From assembly GCA_002338515.1 (NCBI GenBank), contig DDIL01000023.1, forward strand, positions 424-32,156: a stretch of 31,733 nt of DNA, in the 5' to 3' direction. The notes beneath the pieces were generated by a model that searched no databases, was not told the DNA's origin, and was given only the letters and a program-made list of their open reading frames with translations. Both the position numbers and the translations under genes were made by a program. Source of the DNA: Glaciecola sp. UBA1851. Its GTDB lineage: Bacteria > Pseudomonadota > Gammaproteobacteria > Enterobacterales > Alteromonadaceae. The stretch's first letter is position 1. The number at the start of each line of letters is the position of its first letter. Positions 8,981 to 17,203 of this stretch are shown here, piece by piece.

Positions 8981-9433
8981 ATGTTTTGTCCATTCTGCGA
9001 CGCACAAGATACCAAGGTTATTGATTCAAGGTTAGTAGCCGGTGGCGAACAAATTAGGCGTCGTAGGCAATGCATTGAATGTTCTGAACGCTATACTACA
9101 TTTGAAGTGGCCGAGCTTGTAATGCCTAAAATTATAAAGCGCGACCAAACTAGAGAGCCGTTCAATGAAGATAAACTGACGTCTGGTTTGGCAAGAGCAT
9201 TAGAAAAACGGCCTGTAAGTATAGAAGATATTGATAAGGCAATTAGTAAAATTAAATCAGAGCTTCGCGCAACAGGTGAACGAGAAGTGAGTAGTGAACT
9301 AATTGGCGAACTTATTATGAACGCTCTGAAAAAGTTAGATAAGGTAGCCTATGTAAGATTTGCATCTGTTTATCGTTCTTTCGAAGATGTAAAAGAGTTT
9401 GGTGAAGAAATAGCGAAATTGTCAGATGAGTAA
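8981..9433 (+). CDS. nrdR: Transcriptional repressor NrdR
   Basis: ATP/dATP-responsive repressor of ribonucleotide reductase genes; 150 aa, the usual length. The N-terminal zinc ribbon uses C3, C6, C31 and C34 (MFCPFC and QCIEC), with the arginine-rich RRRR DNA-contact segment at 26-29. The ATP-cone domain spans about 49-139. The gene starts the nrdR-ribD-ribE-ribBX-ribH-nusB order common in gammaproteobacteria. There is a 76-bp gap to ribD. I do not see an obvious NrdR box pair in the window. Confidence 0.97.
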   Translation: MFCPFCDAQDTKVIDSRLVAGGEQIRRRRQCIECSERYTTFEVAELVMPKIIKRDQTREPFNEDKLTSGLARALEKRPVSIEDIDKAISKIKSELRATGEREVSSELIGELIMNALKKLDKVAYVRFASVYRSFEDVKEFGEEIAKLSDE

Positions 9434-9509
9434 ATCAAGCTAACTGTTTCATGACTTCACTTCACCGTTCGGAACCAACATTAATCGATTCACTACACTT
9501 TCCAAATTG

Positions 9510-10655
9510 ATGGCAACAAATCCTTTGAATACCTTTACTACCGATGATGCTAAATTTATGGCCAGAGCTTTAAAACTGGCTGAAAAAGGACGACATTCAA
9601 CCACGCCTAATCCGCAAGTAGGTTGTGTTATTGTGAGCTCGCAGGGTGAAGTGATAGGAGAAGGGTTTCACAAAACAGCCGGTCAGGCCCATGCTGAAGT
9701 GTATGCTTTAAAACAAGCAGGCGATAAGGCAAAAGGCGCAACTGTCTACGTTACGCTTGAGCCATGTTCACACACTGGTCGAACGCCCCCATGCGCTGAC
9801 GCCCTCATTAAAGCTGGGGTAAAAAAAGTCATCATATCTGCTATTGATCCAAATCCTGAAGTAAGCGGCGGTGGTATCGAGAGGTTAAAAACAGCTAATA
9901 TTGAAGTTATATCTGGCTTGCAAGCTGAAGCTTCTTTTAAACAAAATGAAAAATTCTTTCATAGAATGTCTTTCAATAAACCGTTTATAACAGTTAAATT
10001 GGCTTCGAGTCTTGATGGTAAAACGGCACTTGCGAATGGAAAAAGCAAATGGATTACAAGTAAAGAAGCACGTTTGGATGTGCAAAAACACAGGGCAACA
10101 GCTTGCGCCATATTAACCGGTGCAGATACAGTTATTGCTGATAATCCTGCTATGAATATAAGAACGAACGAACTAACAAAAGACCTTGCTGAACAAGTTG
10201 GCGCCAGAGCAAATCCATTATTGCGCGTTATTATTGATGGTAAAAATAGATTAAATCAATCCGCATACCAAATTTTTGATCAAAATATTGCACCAACAAT
10301 TGTTTACAATTTAAATGTGAACAACAAAATCTCTACAGCCTTACAATCTCAAGTTGGTGCTCAACCCAATTCAAGTAATCAATTTGTTTGTTTAGAAACC
10401 TTATTTGCTGCTCTTGCTAAAAAAGAAATCAATCATGTCTGGGTGGAAGCAGGTCCAACGCTTGCTGGTGCGTTAATTGGGCTAGGTTTGGTAAATAGGC
10501 TTGTGCTGTATCAAGCACCTTTAATTCTTGGAGATAAAGCGAAGAGCTTGATAAATTTGCATGAGATAACGGAATTAGGACAAGCAAAAAAAGCACGTAT
10601 TGTTGAACAAAAAAGAGTAGGGCCTGATACTAAAACGGTATTTAATTTCGATTAA
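9510..10655 (+). CDS. ribD: Bifunctional riboflavin biosynthesis deaminase/reductase RibD
   Basis: Catalyses the second and third steps of riboflavin synthesis: deamination of 2,5-diamino-6-ribosylamino-pyrimidinone phosphate, then NADPH reduction of the ribose. With the ATG at 9510 it has 381 aa. The N-terminal cytidine-deaminase-like domain has HAE (61-63) and PCSHTGRTPPC with zinc cysteines C86 and C95. The C-terminal dihydrofolate-reductase-like domain starts near residue 155 (FITVKLASSLDGKTA). A TTG lies immediately upstream at 9507. No good ribosome binding site precedes either codon, so the start is less certain than the gene. The first residues, MATNPLN, extend beyond the E. coli protein. 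Confidence 0.96.
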   Translation: MATNPLNTFTTDDAKFMARALKLAEKGRHSTTPNPQVGCVIVSSQGEVIGEGFHKTAGQAHAEVYALKQAGDKAKGATVYVTLEPCSHTGRTPPCADALIKAGVKKVIISAIDPNPEVSGGGIERLKTANIEVISGLQAEASFKQNEKFFHRMSFNKPFITVKLASSLDGKTALANGKSKWITSKEARLDVQKHRATACAILTGADTVIADNPAMNIRTNELTKDLAEQVGARANPLLRVIIDGKNRLNQSAYQIFDQNIAPTIVYNLNVNNKISTALQSQVGAQPNSSNQFVCLETLFAALAKKEINHVWVEAGPTLAGALIGLGLVNRLVLYQAPLILGDKAKSLINLHEITELGQAKKARIVEQKRVGPDTKTVFNFD

Positions 10656-10755
10656 ATTAGTTGAGGTCAACACTATCTAGTTAAAGTATTAAACTTAATC
10701 GATTTATTAGAAAAGAAGGCGATATTATTCAATAAATTAGGCTGTTTCTATGTTA

Positions 10756-10824
10756 ATGGCAACAAATGAAAAGATAGAAATGAATAATTTTGGTAATCTA
10801 TACAACCGAATTTTAAGTAACTAA
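10756..10824 (+). CDS. Possible 22-codon ORF between ribD and ribE (doubtful)
   Basis: An ATG at 10756 opens a 22-codon frame ending in TAA (10822-10824), beginning MATNEKIEM. Its first 12 bases, ATGGCAACAAAT, are identical to the start of ribD at 9510 and the bases before are also similar. It could be a leader peptide, a remnant of a local duplication of the ribD 5' end, or chance. No ribosome binding site is evident, and the last 29 bases before ribE are not coding. The 198-bp gap otherwise holds no FMN riboswitch that I can recognise. Confidence 0.15.
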   Translation: MATNEKIEMNNFGNLYNRILSN

Positions 10825-10853
10825 CCACCATACCTTAATTGTAAAGAGCACTT

Positions 10854-11516
10854 ATGTTTACTGGAATCATTGAAGCAGTTGGCACCATCACTACACTAAA
10901 TAATTTAGGCGACAATTATCGGCTTGTTGTTGATGTAGACAAACTTGATATGTCGGATGTGAAACTAGGTGACAGTATTGCAACTAGTGGCGTATGTTTG
11001 ACGGTTGTGGATTTGACTAGTACGTCTTACTCAGCTGATGTTTCGGCAGAAACGATTAAATACACAGGGTTTGCAGACTACAAAGTTGGACACAAGGTAA
11101 ACTTAGAAAAGGCGATGCGTGCTGATAGCCGTTTTGGTGGCCATATAGTAAGCGGGCATGTAGACGGCGTAGGTAAAGTAGAAAGAATTAACGAACACAG
11201 TAATTATGTTGAGGTGTGGGTGAAAGCCCCTGACGACTTAGCTAAGTATATTGCCCATAAAGGTTCAATAACGGTTGATGGCGTGAGTTTGACGGTGAAC
11301 GAAGTGAAAGGGTCTTCCTTTATGCTTTGGCTTATTCCTCACACCCTAAAAGAAACCGTATTTGGTGGATACCGACCGGGTACTCAAGTTAACTTAGAAG
11401 TTGATGTTGTGGCGCGTTACTTAGAGCGCCTTCTTATGGGAGATAAGGCTAAAGATGCAAAAGAATCTTCAGACATTAGCATGAGTTTATTAGCTGAACA
11501 TGGCTATTTGAAATAG
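10854..11516 (+). CDS. ribE: Riboflavin synthase alpha subunit
   Basis: Dismutates two molecules of 6,7-dimethyl-8-ribityllumazine to riboflavin and the pyrimidinedione substrate of RibH. The 220 aa contain two homologous lumazine-binding beta barrels: residues 1-97, starting with the diagnostic MFTGIIE, and about 98-195, starting GHIVSGHVDGVG. The conserved active-site cysteine is C48 in ATSGVCLTV. The gene is called ribC in E. coli and ribE in most other annotations. An ATG at 10854 with GAG of AAAGAGC close upstream fits. It lies 198 bp after ribD and 122 bp before ribBX, so it may have its own promoter. Confidence 0.96.
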   Translation: MFTGIIEAVGTITTLNNLGDNYRLVVDVDKLDMSDVKLGDSIATSGVCLTVVDLTSTSYSADVSAETIKYTGFADYKVGHKVNLEKAMRADSRFGGHIVSGHVDGVGKVERINEHSNYVEVWVKAPDDLAKYIAHKGSITVDGVSLTVNEVKGSSFMLWLIPHTLKETVFGGYRPGTQVNLEVDVVARYLERLLMGDKAKDAKESSDISMSLLAEHGYLK

Positions 11517-11638
11517 AATACCGTGCTTTTCTTATTCCGATGGAATGAGCAAAGATTGTTTTATAATTTGTTGTTTAACCAATAAGTTATACTTTTTTGA
11601 AAAAGCTAACTAATCATTAGTAAATAATAGAGTTTTAT

Positions 11639-12739
11639 ATGGCACTTAATAGCACCGCAGAAATTATTGAAGATATGAAGCAAGGTAAAATGGTCATTCT
11701 TATGGACGATGAAGACCGAGAAAATGAAGGTGACCTAATAATGGCCGCAGAGCATGTTACGCCAGAAGCAATCAACTTTATGGTAACACATGCTCGAGGA
11801 TTGGTTTGTTTACCCATGACTCAAGAGCGCTGTAAAAAACTAAAACTACCCTTAATGGTAGACAACAATGGTGCACAGTTTTCTACTAACTTTACCGTTT
11901 CTATAGAAGCGGCTGAAGGCGTGACAACAGGGATTTCTGCCGCTGATAGAGCTAAAACTATTCTGACCGCTGTAGATAAGAATGCGACAAGCGAAGATAT
12001 TGTGCAACCTGGTCATATATTTCCGCTTATTGCTAAAGAAGGTGGCGTGTTAAATAGGGCTGGGCATACGGAAGCGGGTGTCGATTTAGCTCGCTTAGCT
12101 GATTGTGAACCTGCATCGGTTATTGTTGAAATATTAAACCCAGATGGTTCGATGGCAAGAAGGCCTGAGCTTGAGGTGTTTGCCAAAGAGCATGACTTAA
12201 AGATTGGTACCATTGCCGATTTAATCGAATATAGAAATCTAAACGAAACGACTATTGAAAAAGTGGCAACCTGTAAACTACCTACCATGCATGGCGAATT
12301 TGATCTTATTACATATAAAGATGTGATTGATGAACAAATTCATTTTGTGTTGCAGAAGGGGCCAATCGACCCTCATAAACCAACTCTTGTTAGAGTGCAT
12401 TTGCATAATACATTGAGTGATCTTCTAGGCTCTACTCGTGCAATTAATCGCTCAATGCCATTAGATAAAGCGATGCAACGTATTGCAAAAGATAATGGCG
12501 TGATTGTTCTATTGGGTAAAAAAGAAGATTTAATTGCCCAAGTAAAGCAGTTTGAAGCGGAAGATAATGACCAAGTTGCAAAAGGCAAAACATGGCAAGG
12601 ATCTTCAAGAACTGTGGGGGTTGGCAGTCAAATTCTGGCTAATTTAGGCATAAAGCAAATGCGCTTACTAAGCAAGCCTGTTAAATACTCTGCCTTATCA
12701 GGATTTGGCTTAGAAGTTGTTGAATATATTCACGATTAA
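11639..12739 (+). CDS. ribBX: 3,4-dihydroxy-2-butanone 4-phosphate synthase with degenerate GTP cyclohydrolase II domain (RibBX type)
   Basis: Makes 3,4-dihydroxy-2-butanone 4-phosphate from ribulose 5-phosphate. The N-terminal RibB domain (1 to about 200) is intact: DDEDRENEGD at 23-32, FMVTHARGLVC (47-57) and GHTEAGVDLA (142-151). The C-terminal half (about 205-366) still has the GTP cyclohydrolase II fold sequence, but the zinc site that normally reads like HSECLTGD...CDCG is replaced at 251-272 by RVHLHNTLSDLLGSTRAINR, without any of the three cysteines. The domain therefore should not hydrolyse GTP. This variant, called RibBX, is widespread in proteobacteria and is often annotated ribBA. 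A separate ribA must exist elsewhere in the genome. There is no FMN riboswitch in the 122 bp before it. Confidence 0.93.
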   Translation: MALNSTAEIIEDMKQGKMVILMDDEDRENEGDLIMAAEHVTPEAINFMVTHARGLVCLPMTQERCKKLKLPLMVDNNGAQFSTNFTVSIEAAEGVTTGISAADRAKTILTAVDKNATSEDIVQPGHIFPLIAKEGGVLNRAGHTEAGVDLARLADCEPASVIVEILNPDGSMARRPELEVFAKEHDLKIGTIADLIEYRNLNETTIEKVATCKLPTMHGEFDLITYKDVIDEQIHFVLQKGPIDPHKPTLVRVHLHNTLSDLLGSTRAINRSMPLDKAMQRIAKDNGVIVLLGKKEDLIAQVKQFEAEDNDQVAKGKTWQGSSRTVGVGSQILANLGIKQMRLLSKPVKYSALSGFGLEVVEYIHD

Positions 12740-12811
12740 TTTATTAACTCAATCAATTAAAATAGTTTTAAACAAACTCAATAAAAAAATGCGTGTTGGT
12801 TAGCTGTGTAT

Positions 12812-12828
12812 GCTATACTTCGCGCCGT
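12812..12828 (+). promoter_or_regulatory. Extended -10 promoter for ribH-nusB-thiL-pgpA
   Basis: TGC-TATACT (extended -10, hexamer at 12814-12819) is followed by a GC-rich discriminator TCGCGCCG, and lies about 30 bases before the ribH ATG. No close -35 match is visible, as is often true for extended -10 promoters. The GC-rich discriminator suggests growth-rate or stringent control. Confidence 0.5.
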
Positions 12829-12849
12829 TTTTATCAGGAGCAAAGACCT

Positions 12850-13326
12850 ATGAAAGTCATTGAAGGTAATATTCGAGCCACTGGCAAAAAATTTGCTGTG
12901 TTAGTATCGCGTTTTAACAGTTTTGTTGTAGAAAGTTTGCTTGATGGTGCGTTAGATACACTTGAACGCCATGGTGAAGTAAATCCTGATGATATTACAA
13001 TCATACGCGTGCCAGGCGCATATGAACTGCCTTTAGTTGCTAAAAAGGCTGCAGAATCAGGTAAATTTGACGGTATTATTGCGTTAGGTGCAGTTATTCG
13101 AGGCGGCACACCGCATTTTGATTTTGTAGCAGGCGAATGCAATAAAGGCTTAGCTCAAGTATCACTAGATTCTTCCATTCCATTAGCATTTGGTGTTATC
13201 ACTACAGATACAATCGAACAAGCTATCGAGCGTTCAGGTACAAAAGCTGGAAACAAAGGCTCTGAAGCAGCTCATTCAGCACTAGAAATGGTTAATGTCA
13301 TAGCTGCCATAGACGAGGCTCTATAA
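12850..13326 (+). CDS. ribH: 6,7-dimethyl-8-ribityllumazine synthase
   Basis: Condenses the RibD-pathway pyrimidine with 3,4-dihydroxy-2-butanone 4-phosphate to give the lumazine that RibE uses; it forms large icosahedral or smaller oligomers. The chosen ATG at 12850 gives 158 aa (E. coli 156) and has AGGAG at 12836-12840. The frame is open for 19 codons further upstream, but those overlap the promoter. The substrate loop SRFN (20-23) and catalytic H89 in RGGTPHFDFV are visible. The stop TAA is directly followed by the GTG of nusB, so the two are translationally coupled. Confidence 0.97.
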   Translation: MKVIEGNIRATGKKFAVLVSRFNSFVVESLLDGALDTLERHGEVNPDDITIIRVPGAYELPLVAKKAAESGKFDGIIALGAVIRGGTPHFDFVAGECNKGLAQVSLDSSIPLAFGVITTDTIEQAIERSGTKAGNKGSEAAHSALEMVNVIAAIDEAL

Positions 13327-13749
13327 GTGAAAGTAGCAAATCGAAAGCGCGCCAGAGTGCTAGCGCTTCAGGCTTTGTATGCCTGGTTATTAAGTGGTAA
13401 TGACATAAAACAAGTTGAATTGTCAATTGTTACCACTAATGACATGACTAAAGTTGACATGGAATACTTTCAATCAATATTAGCCGGTATCGCAAATGAT
13501 CCTGAAAAAATTGATGCAGCTTATAAACCTTATTTAGGGCGTTTGCCGGAAGAGTTAGACCCAATTGAAAAATGCATTCTGCGTCTTGCAACATTTGAAT
13601 TGATTGATCGAATAGATACGCCATTTAAAGTTGTCATTAACGAATCGATAGAGCTTGCTAAGACGTTTGGTGCTGAAGAAAGCCATAAATTTATCAATGG
13701 TGCGTTAGACAAAGCCGTTAGATATTTAAGAAAAGATGAAAGAATCTAA
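13327..13749 (+). CDS. nusB: Transcription antitermination factor NusB
   Basis: With NusE (S10) it binds the boxA RNA of rRNA leaders and supports processive antitermination. The protein has 140 aa (E. coli 139) and the typical all-helical sequence: RKRARVLALQALYAW at the N-terminus, LDPIEKCILRLATFEL mid-protein and FINGALDKAVRYL at the C-terminus. The start codon is GTG, placed with no gap after the ribH stop. It lies in the conserved ribH-nusB-thiL-pgpA order. Confidence 0.97.
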   Translation: MKVANRKRARVLALQALYAWLLSGNDIKQVELSIVTTNDMTKVDMEYFQSILAGIANDPEKIDAAYKPYLGRLPEELDPIEKCILRLATFELIDRIDTPFKVVINESIELAKTFGAEESHKFINGALDKAVRYLRKDERI

Positions 13750-13752
13750 GTT

Positions 13753-14727
13753 TTGAATGAATTTAGCTTAATAAAGCGCTATTTTGCAGATGCAAGCTAT
13801 GTCCGAAAGGATGTTCTTGTAGGCATTGGTGATGACGCCGCTGTAACTAAAACTCCTGAAAACCAGATGCTTGCCACTACTACAGATACACTTGTTCAAG
13901 GTGTGCATTTCTTACCTAATTCAACTCCCCAAGATATTGCTCATAAGGCTATAGCGGTTAACATGAGTGATTTAGCGGCTATGGGCGCCGAGCCAAGCTG
14001 GATCAGTTTGTCTATGAGTGTTCCTGAATTAGACGAAGAGTGGTTGCAAGGGTTTAGCGAAAAATTAAAACAATTAACAGAATATTATTCAATCCAATTA
14101 ATTGGAGGCGATACGGTTAAAGGCCCACTTTCAATCACTATTACTGCCCAAGGATTTGTGCCAGAACAAAGCATATTAACGCGTTCTGGAGCAAAAAACG
14201 GTGATTGGCTGTTTGTAACCGGTACGTTAGGCGATGCAGGCGCAGGACTTGATATTTTAAAGCATGACCTAAATGTAGAAGACTACGAAGACAAACAGTT
14301 TCTAATTAATAGACATCGCCGACCATCTCCCAGAGTAATAGCAGGTACGGTATTGCGTCGTTTGGCAACCTCTTGTATCGATGTATCCGATGGCCTTTTA
14401 CAAGATGTAATGCACATAGCAAATACATCTGACGTAGGCGTTATAATTAACCTTGATAAGTTACCAATATCAGGCGCACTGGGCAGAAATGTAGCAGACT
14501 TAGAGCAAGCGCTCACTTATGCTTGTATTTCTGGGGATGATTACGAATTATTGTTTACTGTGCCGGAAGAGCATCGAACCACAGTACAAACTGCGCTTGA
14601 TAGTTATTCTGTTCCTTATACATGCATAGGACAAATGACAGGCGCAACTGGTAAACTTGATTTACGTCTTGATGAAGAGCCGTTTGAGTTTAAAGAGCCG
14701 TATGCTAAAGGTTATCAACACTTTTAA
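13753..14727 (+). CDS. thiL: Thiamine-monophosphate kinase
   Basis: Phosphorylates thiamine monophosphate to thiamine diphosphate, the last step of thiamine cofactor synthesis. The 324 aa are the usual length. Motifs: GIGDDAA (24-30) binding ATP and metals, TTDTLVQGVHF, IGGDTVKG and SGDDYELLF. A TTG at 13753 is the only codon that yields the family N-terminus MNEFSLIKRYF (E. coli has GEFSLIARYF). It lies 3 bp after the nusB stop, with a weak ribosome binding site inside the end of nusB. Its product is the cofactor of Dxs, encoded convergently nearby. Confidence 0.95.
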   Translation: MNEFSLIKRYFADASYVRKDVLVGIGDDAAVTKTPENQMLATTTDTLVQGVHFLPNSTPQDIAHKAIAVNMSDLAAMGAEPSWISLSMSVPELDEEWLQGFSEKLKQLTEYYSIQLIGGDTVKGPLSITITAQGFVPEQSILTRSGAKNGDWLFVTGTLGDAGAGLDILKHDLNVEDYEDKQFLINRHRRPSPRVIAGTVLRRLATSCIDVSDGLLQDVMHIANTSDVGVIINLDKLPISGALGRNVADLEQALTYACISGDDYELLFTVPEEHRTTVQTALDSYSVPYTCIGQMTGATGKLDLRLDEEPFEFKEPYAKGYQHF

Positions 14728-14732
14728 CTACT

Positions 14733-15227
14733 ATGGACAATAGCCTTAGAAAAAAAGTCAACTTAACTAATCCCTATCACTTCTTAGGGTTTGGTTTTGG
14801 TTCAGGCTTAATCCCTTTAATGCCTGGTACTATGGGTTCGTTAGCTGCTGTTCCTCTTATACTAGCGATGGGGTTTGTAAACGTATCTATTTATATAGTC
14901 ATTACTATTTTTGCTACAGTTTTAGGTGTACTTATTTGTAAAAAAGTCAGTGAAGACCTTGGTGTTCACGATCATGGGTCTATTGTATGGGATGAGATTG
15001 CTGGGATGATGGTGGTGTTTATTGCCATTCCGATTACGTGGTATAACCTACTGATTGGCTTTGTTTTATTTCGCATTTTTGATATTTGGAAACCGTGGCC
15101 AATCAGTTTTTTGGACAAACATATTCATGGTGGTTTCGGGATCATGATTGACGATATTGTAGCGGGAATATTTGCATTATTGGTGATGCATGCATGGTTA
15201 GTACTGCAGATGAATTACGTAATTTAG
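14733..15227 (+). CDS. pgpA: Phosphatidylglycerophosphatase A
   Basis: Inner-membrane phosphatase converting phosphatidylglycerophosphate to phosphatidylglycerol. The 164 aa are close to E. coli PgpA (172). It shows the family motifs PGTMGS (31-36), WDEIAGM, FRIFDIWKPWPI and IDDIVAGI, with about four hydrophobic segments. It starts 5 bp after thiL in the same transcription unit. It is convergent with dxs, with 48 bp between the stops and only a very weak AT-only inverted repeat there. Confidence 0.95.
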   Translation: MDNSLRKKVNLTNPYHFLGFGFGSGLIPLMPGTMGSLAAVPLILAMGFVNVSIYIVITIFATVLGVLICKKVSEDLGVHDHGSIVWDEIAGMMVVFIAIPITWYNLLIGFVLFRIFDIWKPWPISFLDKHIHGGFGIMIDDIVAGIFALLVMHAWLVLQMNYVI

Positions 15228-15275
15228 TTATTAAATATTCGAATTTTGATCTTTACTACTTTTCACTAAAATTAG

Positions 15276-17165
15276 CTAATCAAAATAACTTTTAATAGAC
15301 GCTACTATTCCATCTGCATCAATGCCAAGTTCATTGTACATTTCTTGTTGCGTGCCTTGCATGATAAATTCATCTGGTAAGCCAAGTGTTAAAACGTGAC
15401 AAAGCTTCTTGTTATGTTGCAAGGCTTCCATAACAGCACTTCCTGCACCACCTTTAATTGCACCATCTTCTAGCGTGACAAGTAAGTCATACTCTTCGCT
15501 AGCTTGGCAAATTGCTTCTTCATCAATTGGCTTAACAAACCGCATGTCTATCAAGGCAGTATTGAGTGATTCTGATGCTTTTACTGCTTCAGGTAAAAGC
15601 GTACCAAAATTCAGAATAGCGACTTTTTGAATGGTTTTATTGCTTGCACCAGCATCAATTTTTCTAATTAATTTGCTTTTACCAATTTCGATTAATTCCA
15701 TTACATCTGCTACATCAATCCCCATTCCGCTTCCTCTTGGATAGCGAACACTTGCTGGTTGCTGTGCTTTATGTCCGGTATATAACATGTTTCGACATTC
15801 AGACTCATCTGATGGAGTCATAATTAACATATTGGGTATACAACGCAAATATGGAATATCAAAAGCCCCCTGATGAGTAGGGCCATCTGCGCCAACTAAA
15901 CCGGCTCTATCTATTGCAAATAAAACAGGTAGGTTTTGCAATGCAACATCATGAATGAGTTGGTCATAACCTCGTTGTAAAAAAGTAGAATAAATTGCCA
16001 CTACCGCATTCTTTCCTTCACGAGCTAAACCAGCAGCTAGCGTCACGGAATGTTGTTCGGCAATAGCGACATCAAAATATTGTTTCGGATAGGTTTGCGA
16101 GAACTTAACCATCCCTGACCCTTCTCTCATCGCTGGAGTAATGGCAACCAAGTTTTTATCTTGCGATGCCATGTCGCATAACCAATTACCGAAAATAGCT
16201 GAGAAATTTGGTTTGCTAGGTTTAGCGACAGGAAACTTTTCTGTTGTATGATCAAACTTTGGAACTGCATGCCACTTTATAGGATCTTGTTCAGCCTGCT
16301 GATAGCCTTTTCCTTTTTTGGTAACCACATGTAAAATCTTAGGCCCATCCAGTTTTCGCATATTTGATAAAGTAGTAACGAGTGCATCTACATCATGGCC
16401 ATCAATCGGGCCAATATAGTTAAAGCCTAACTCTTCAAAAATAGTTCCAGGTATAACCATACCTTTAATATGCTCTTCCGCTTTACTTGCTAGTTCTTTG
16501 ATTGGTGGGACGTTAGATAAAATCTTTTTACCTTCATCGCGAATTGAATTAAAAAATTGACCAGTTAAAAGTCGTGCTAAATGACTATTCAAAGCGCCAA
16601 CATTTTCAGAAATTGACATTTCATTGTCATTAAGAATTACTAATAAGTCTTTATGTAGATCGCCCGCATGGTTAAGCGCTTCAAATGCTAAGCCTGCGGT
16701 TAGTGCACCATCACCAATAACAGCAACAACTTTTCTACCTTTATTTTCGTCTTCAGCTGCAATTGCCATCCCAAGTGCGGCACTTATTGACGTTGAAGAA
16801 TGTCCTACGGCAAATGTATCGTATTCACTTTCTTCAGGCCATGGAAAAGGGTGCAATCCACCTTTTTGCCTGATGGTTGTCATACGTTCTCTGCGACCAG
16901 TTAATATTTTATGGGGATATGCTTGATGGCCTACATCCCAAACAACTCTGTCAAAAGGTGTATTGAAGACATAATGCAAAGCTACAGTGAGTTCTACCGT
17001 CCCTAAACCAGAAGCAAAGTGGCCACTACTTTTACTCACGCTATTAAGTAAATATCTGCGAAGCTCATTCGCGACCGATTTCAGTTTGCTTTTGGGTAAC
17101 TGCCTAAGTTCGCTAGGTAAATTAGCGTTGATTAGATTAGGGTAGTCATTCAGGTTTAAACTCAT
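15276..17165 (-). CDS. dxs: 1-deoxy-D-xylulose-5-phosphate synthase
   Basis: Thiamine-diphosphate enzyme that condenses pyruvate and glyceraldehyde 3-phosphate to DXP, the entry to the MEP isoprenoid pathway and to thiamine and pyridoxal synthesis. The 629 aa (E. coli 620) keep H50, the cofactor motif GDGALTAG (151-158) with LVILNDNEMSIS after it, E370 in IAEQHS, and R420, D427 and H431, numbered as in E. coli within one residue. The start has AGAGAAGAAG upstream. It is the last gene of xseB-ispA-dxs, 38 bp after ispA. Confidence 0.98.
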   Translation of the reverse strand: MSLNLNDYPNLINANLPSELRQLPKSKLKSVANELRRYLLNSVSKSSGHFASGLGTVELTVALHYVFNTPFDRVVWDVGHQAYPHKILTGRRERMTTIRQKGGLHPFPWPEESEYDTFAVGHSSTSISAALGMAIAAEDENKGRKVVAVIGDGALTAGLAFEALNHAGDLHKDLLVILNDNEMSISENVGALNSHLARLLTGQFFNSIRDEGKKILSNVPPIKELASKAEEHIKGMVIPGTIFEELGFNYIGPIDGHDVDALVTTLSNMRKLDGPKILHVVTKKGKGYQQAEQDPIKWHAVPKFDHTTEKFPVAKPSKPNFSAIFGNWLCDMASQDKNLVAITPAMREGSGMVKFSQTYPKQYFDVAIAEQHSVTLAAGLAREGKNAVVAIYSTFLQRGYDQLIHDVALQNLPVLFAIDRAGLVGADGPTHQGAFDIPYLRCIPNMLIMTPSDESECRNMLYTGHKAQQPASVRYPRGSGMGIDVADVMELIEIGKSKLIRKIDAGASNKTIQKVAILNFGTLLPEAVKASESLNTALIDMRFVKPIDEEAICQASEEYDLLVTLEDGAIKGGAGSAVMEALQHNKKLCHVLTLGLPDEFIMQGTQQEMYNELGIDADGIVASIKSYFD

Positions 17166-17203
17166 TAATATTACTTCTTCTCTTTATAAAAATACTGGCT
17201 TTT

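Noticed and set aside
11517..11638. FMN riboswitch before ribBX (or before ribE at 10656-10853)
   Set aside because: The conserved GGGGC and CCGGCGGT-type elements of the FMN aptamer are absent from both gaps.
12834..13142. 102-codon open frame antisense to ribH
   Set aside because: It covers the conserved ribH coding sequence and its ribosome binding site; no family resemblance.
15228..15275. Terminator between convergent pgpA and dxs
   Set aside because: Only AATTTT/AAAATT with a 20-base loop is present; the stem has no GC and no T tract follows.
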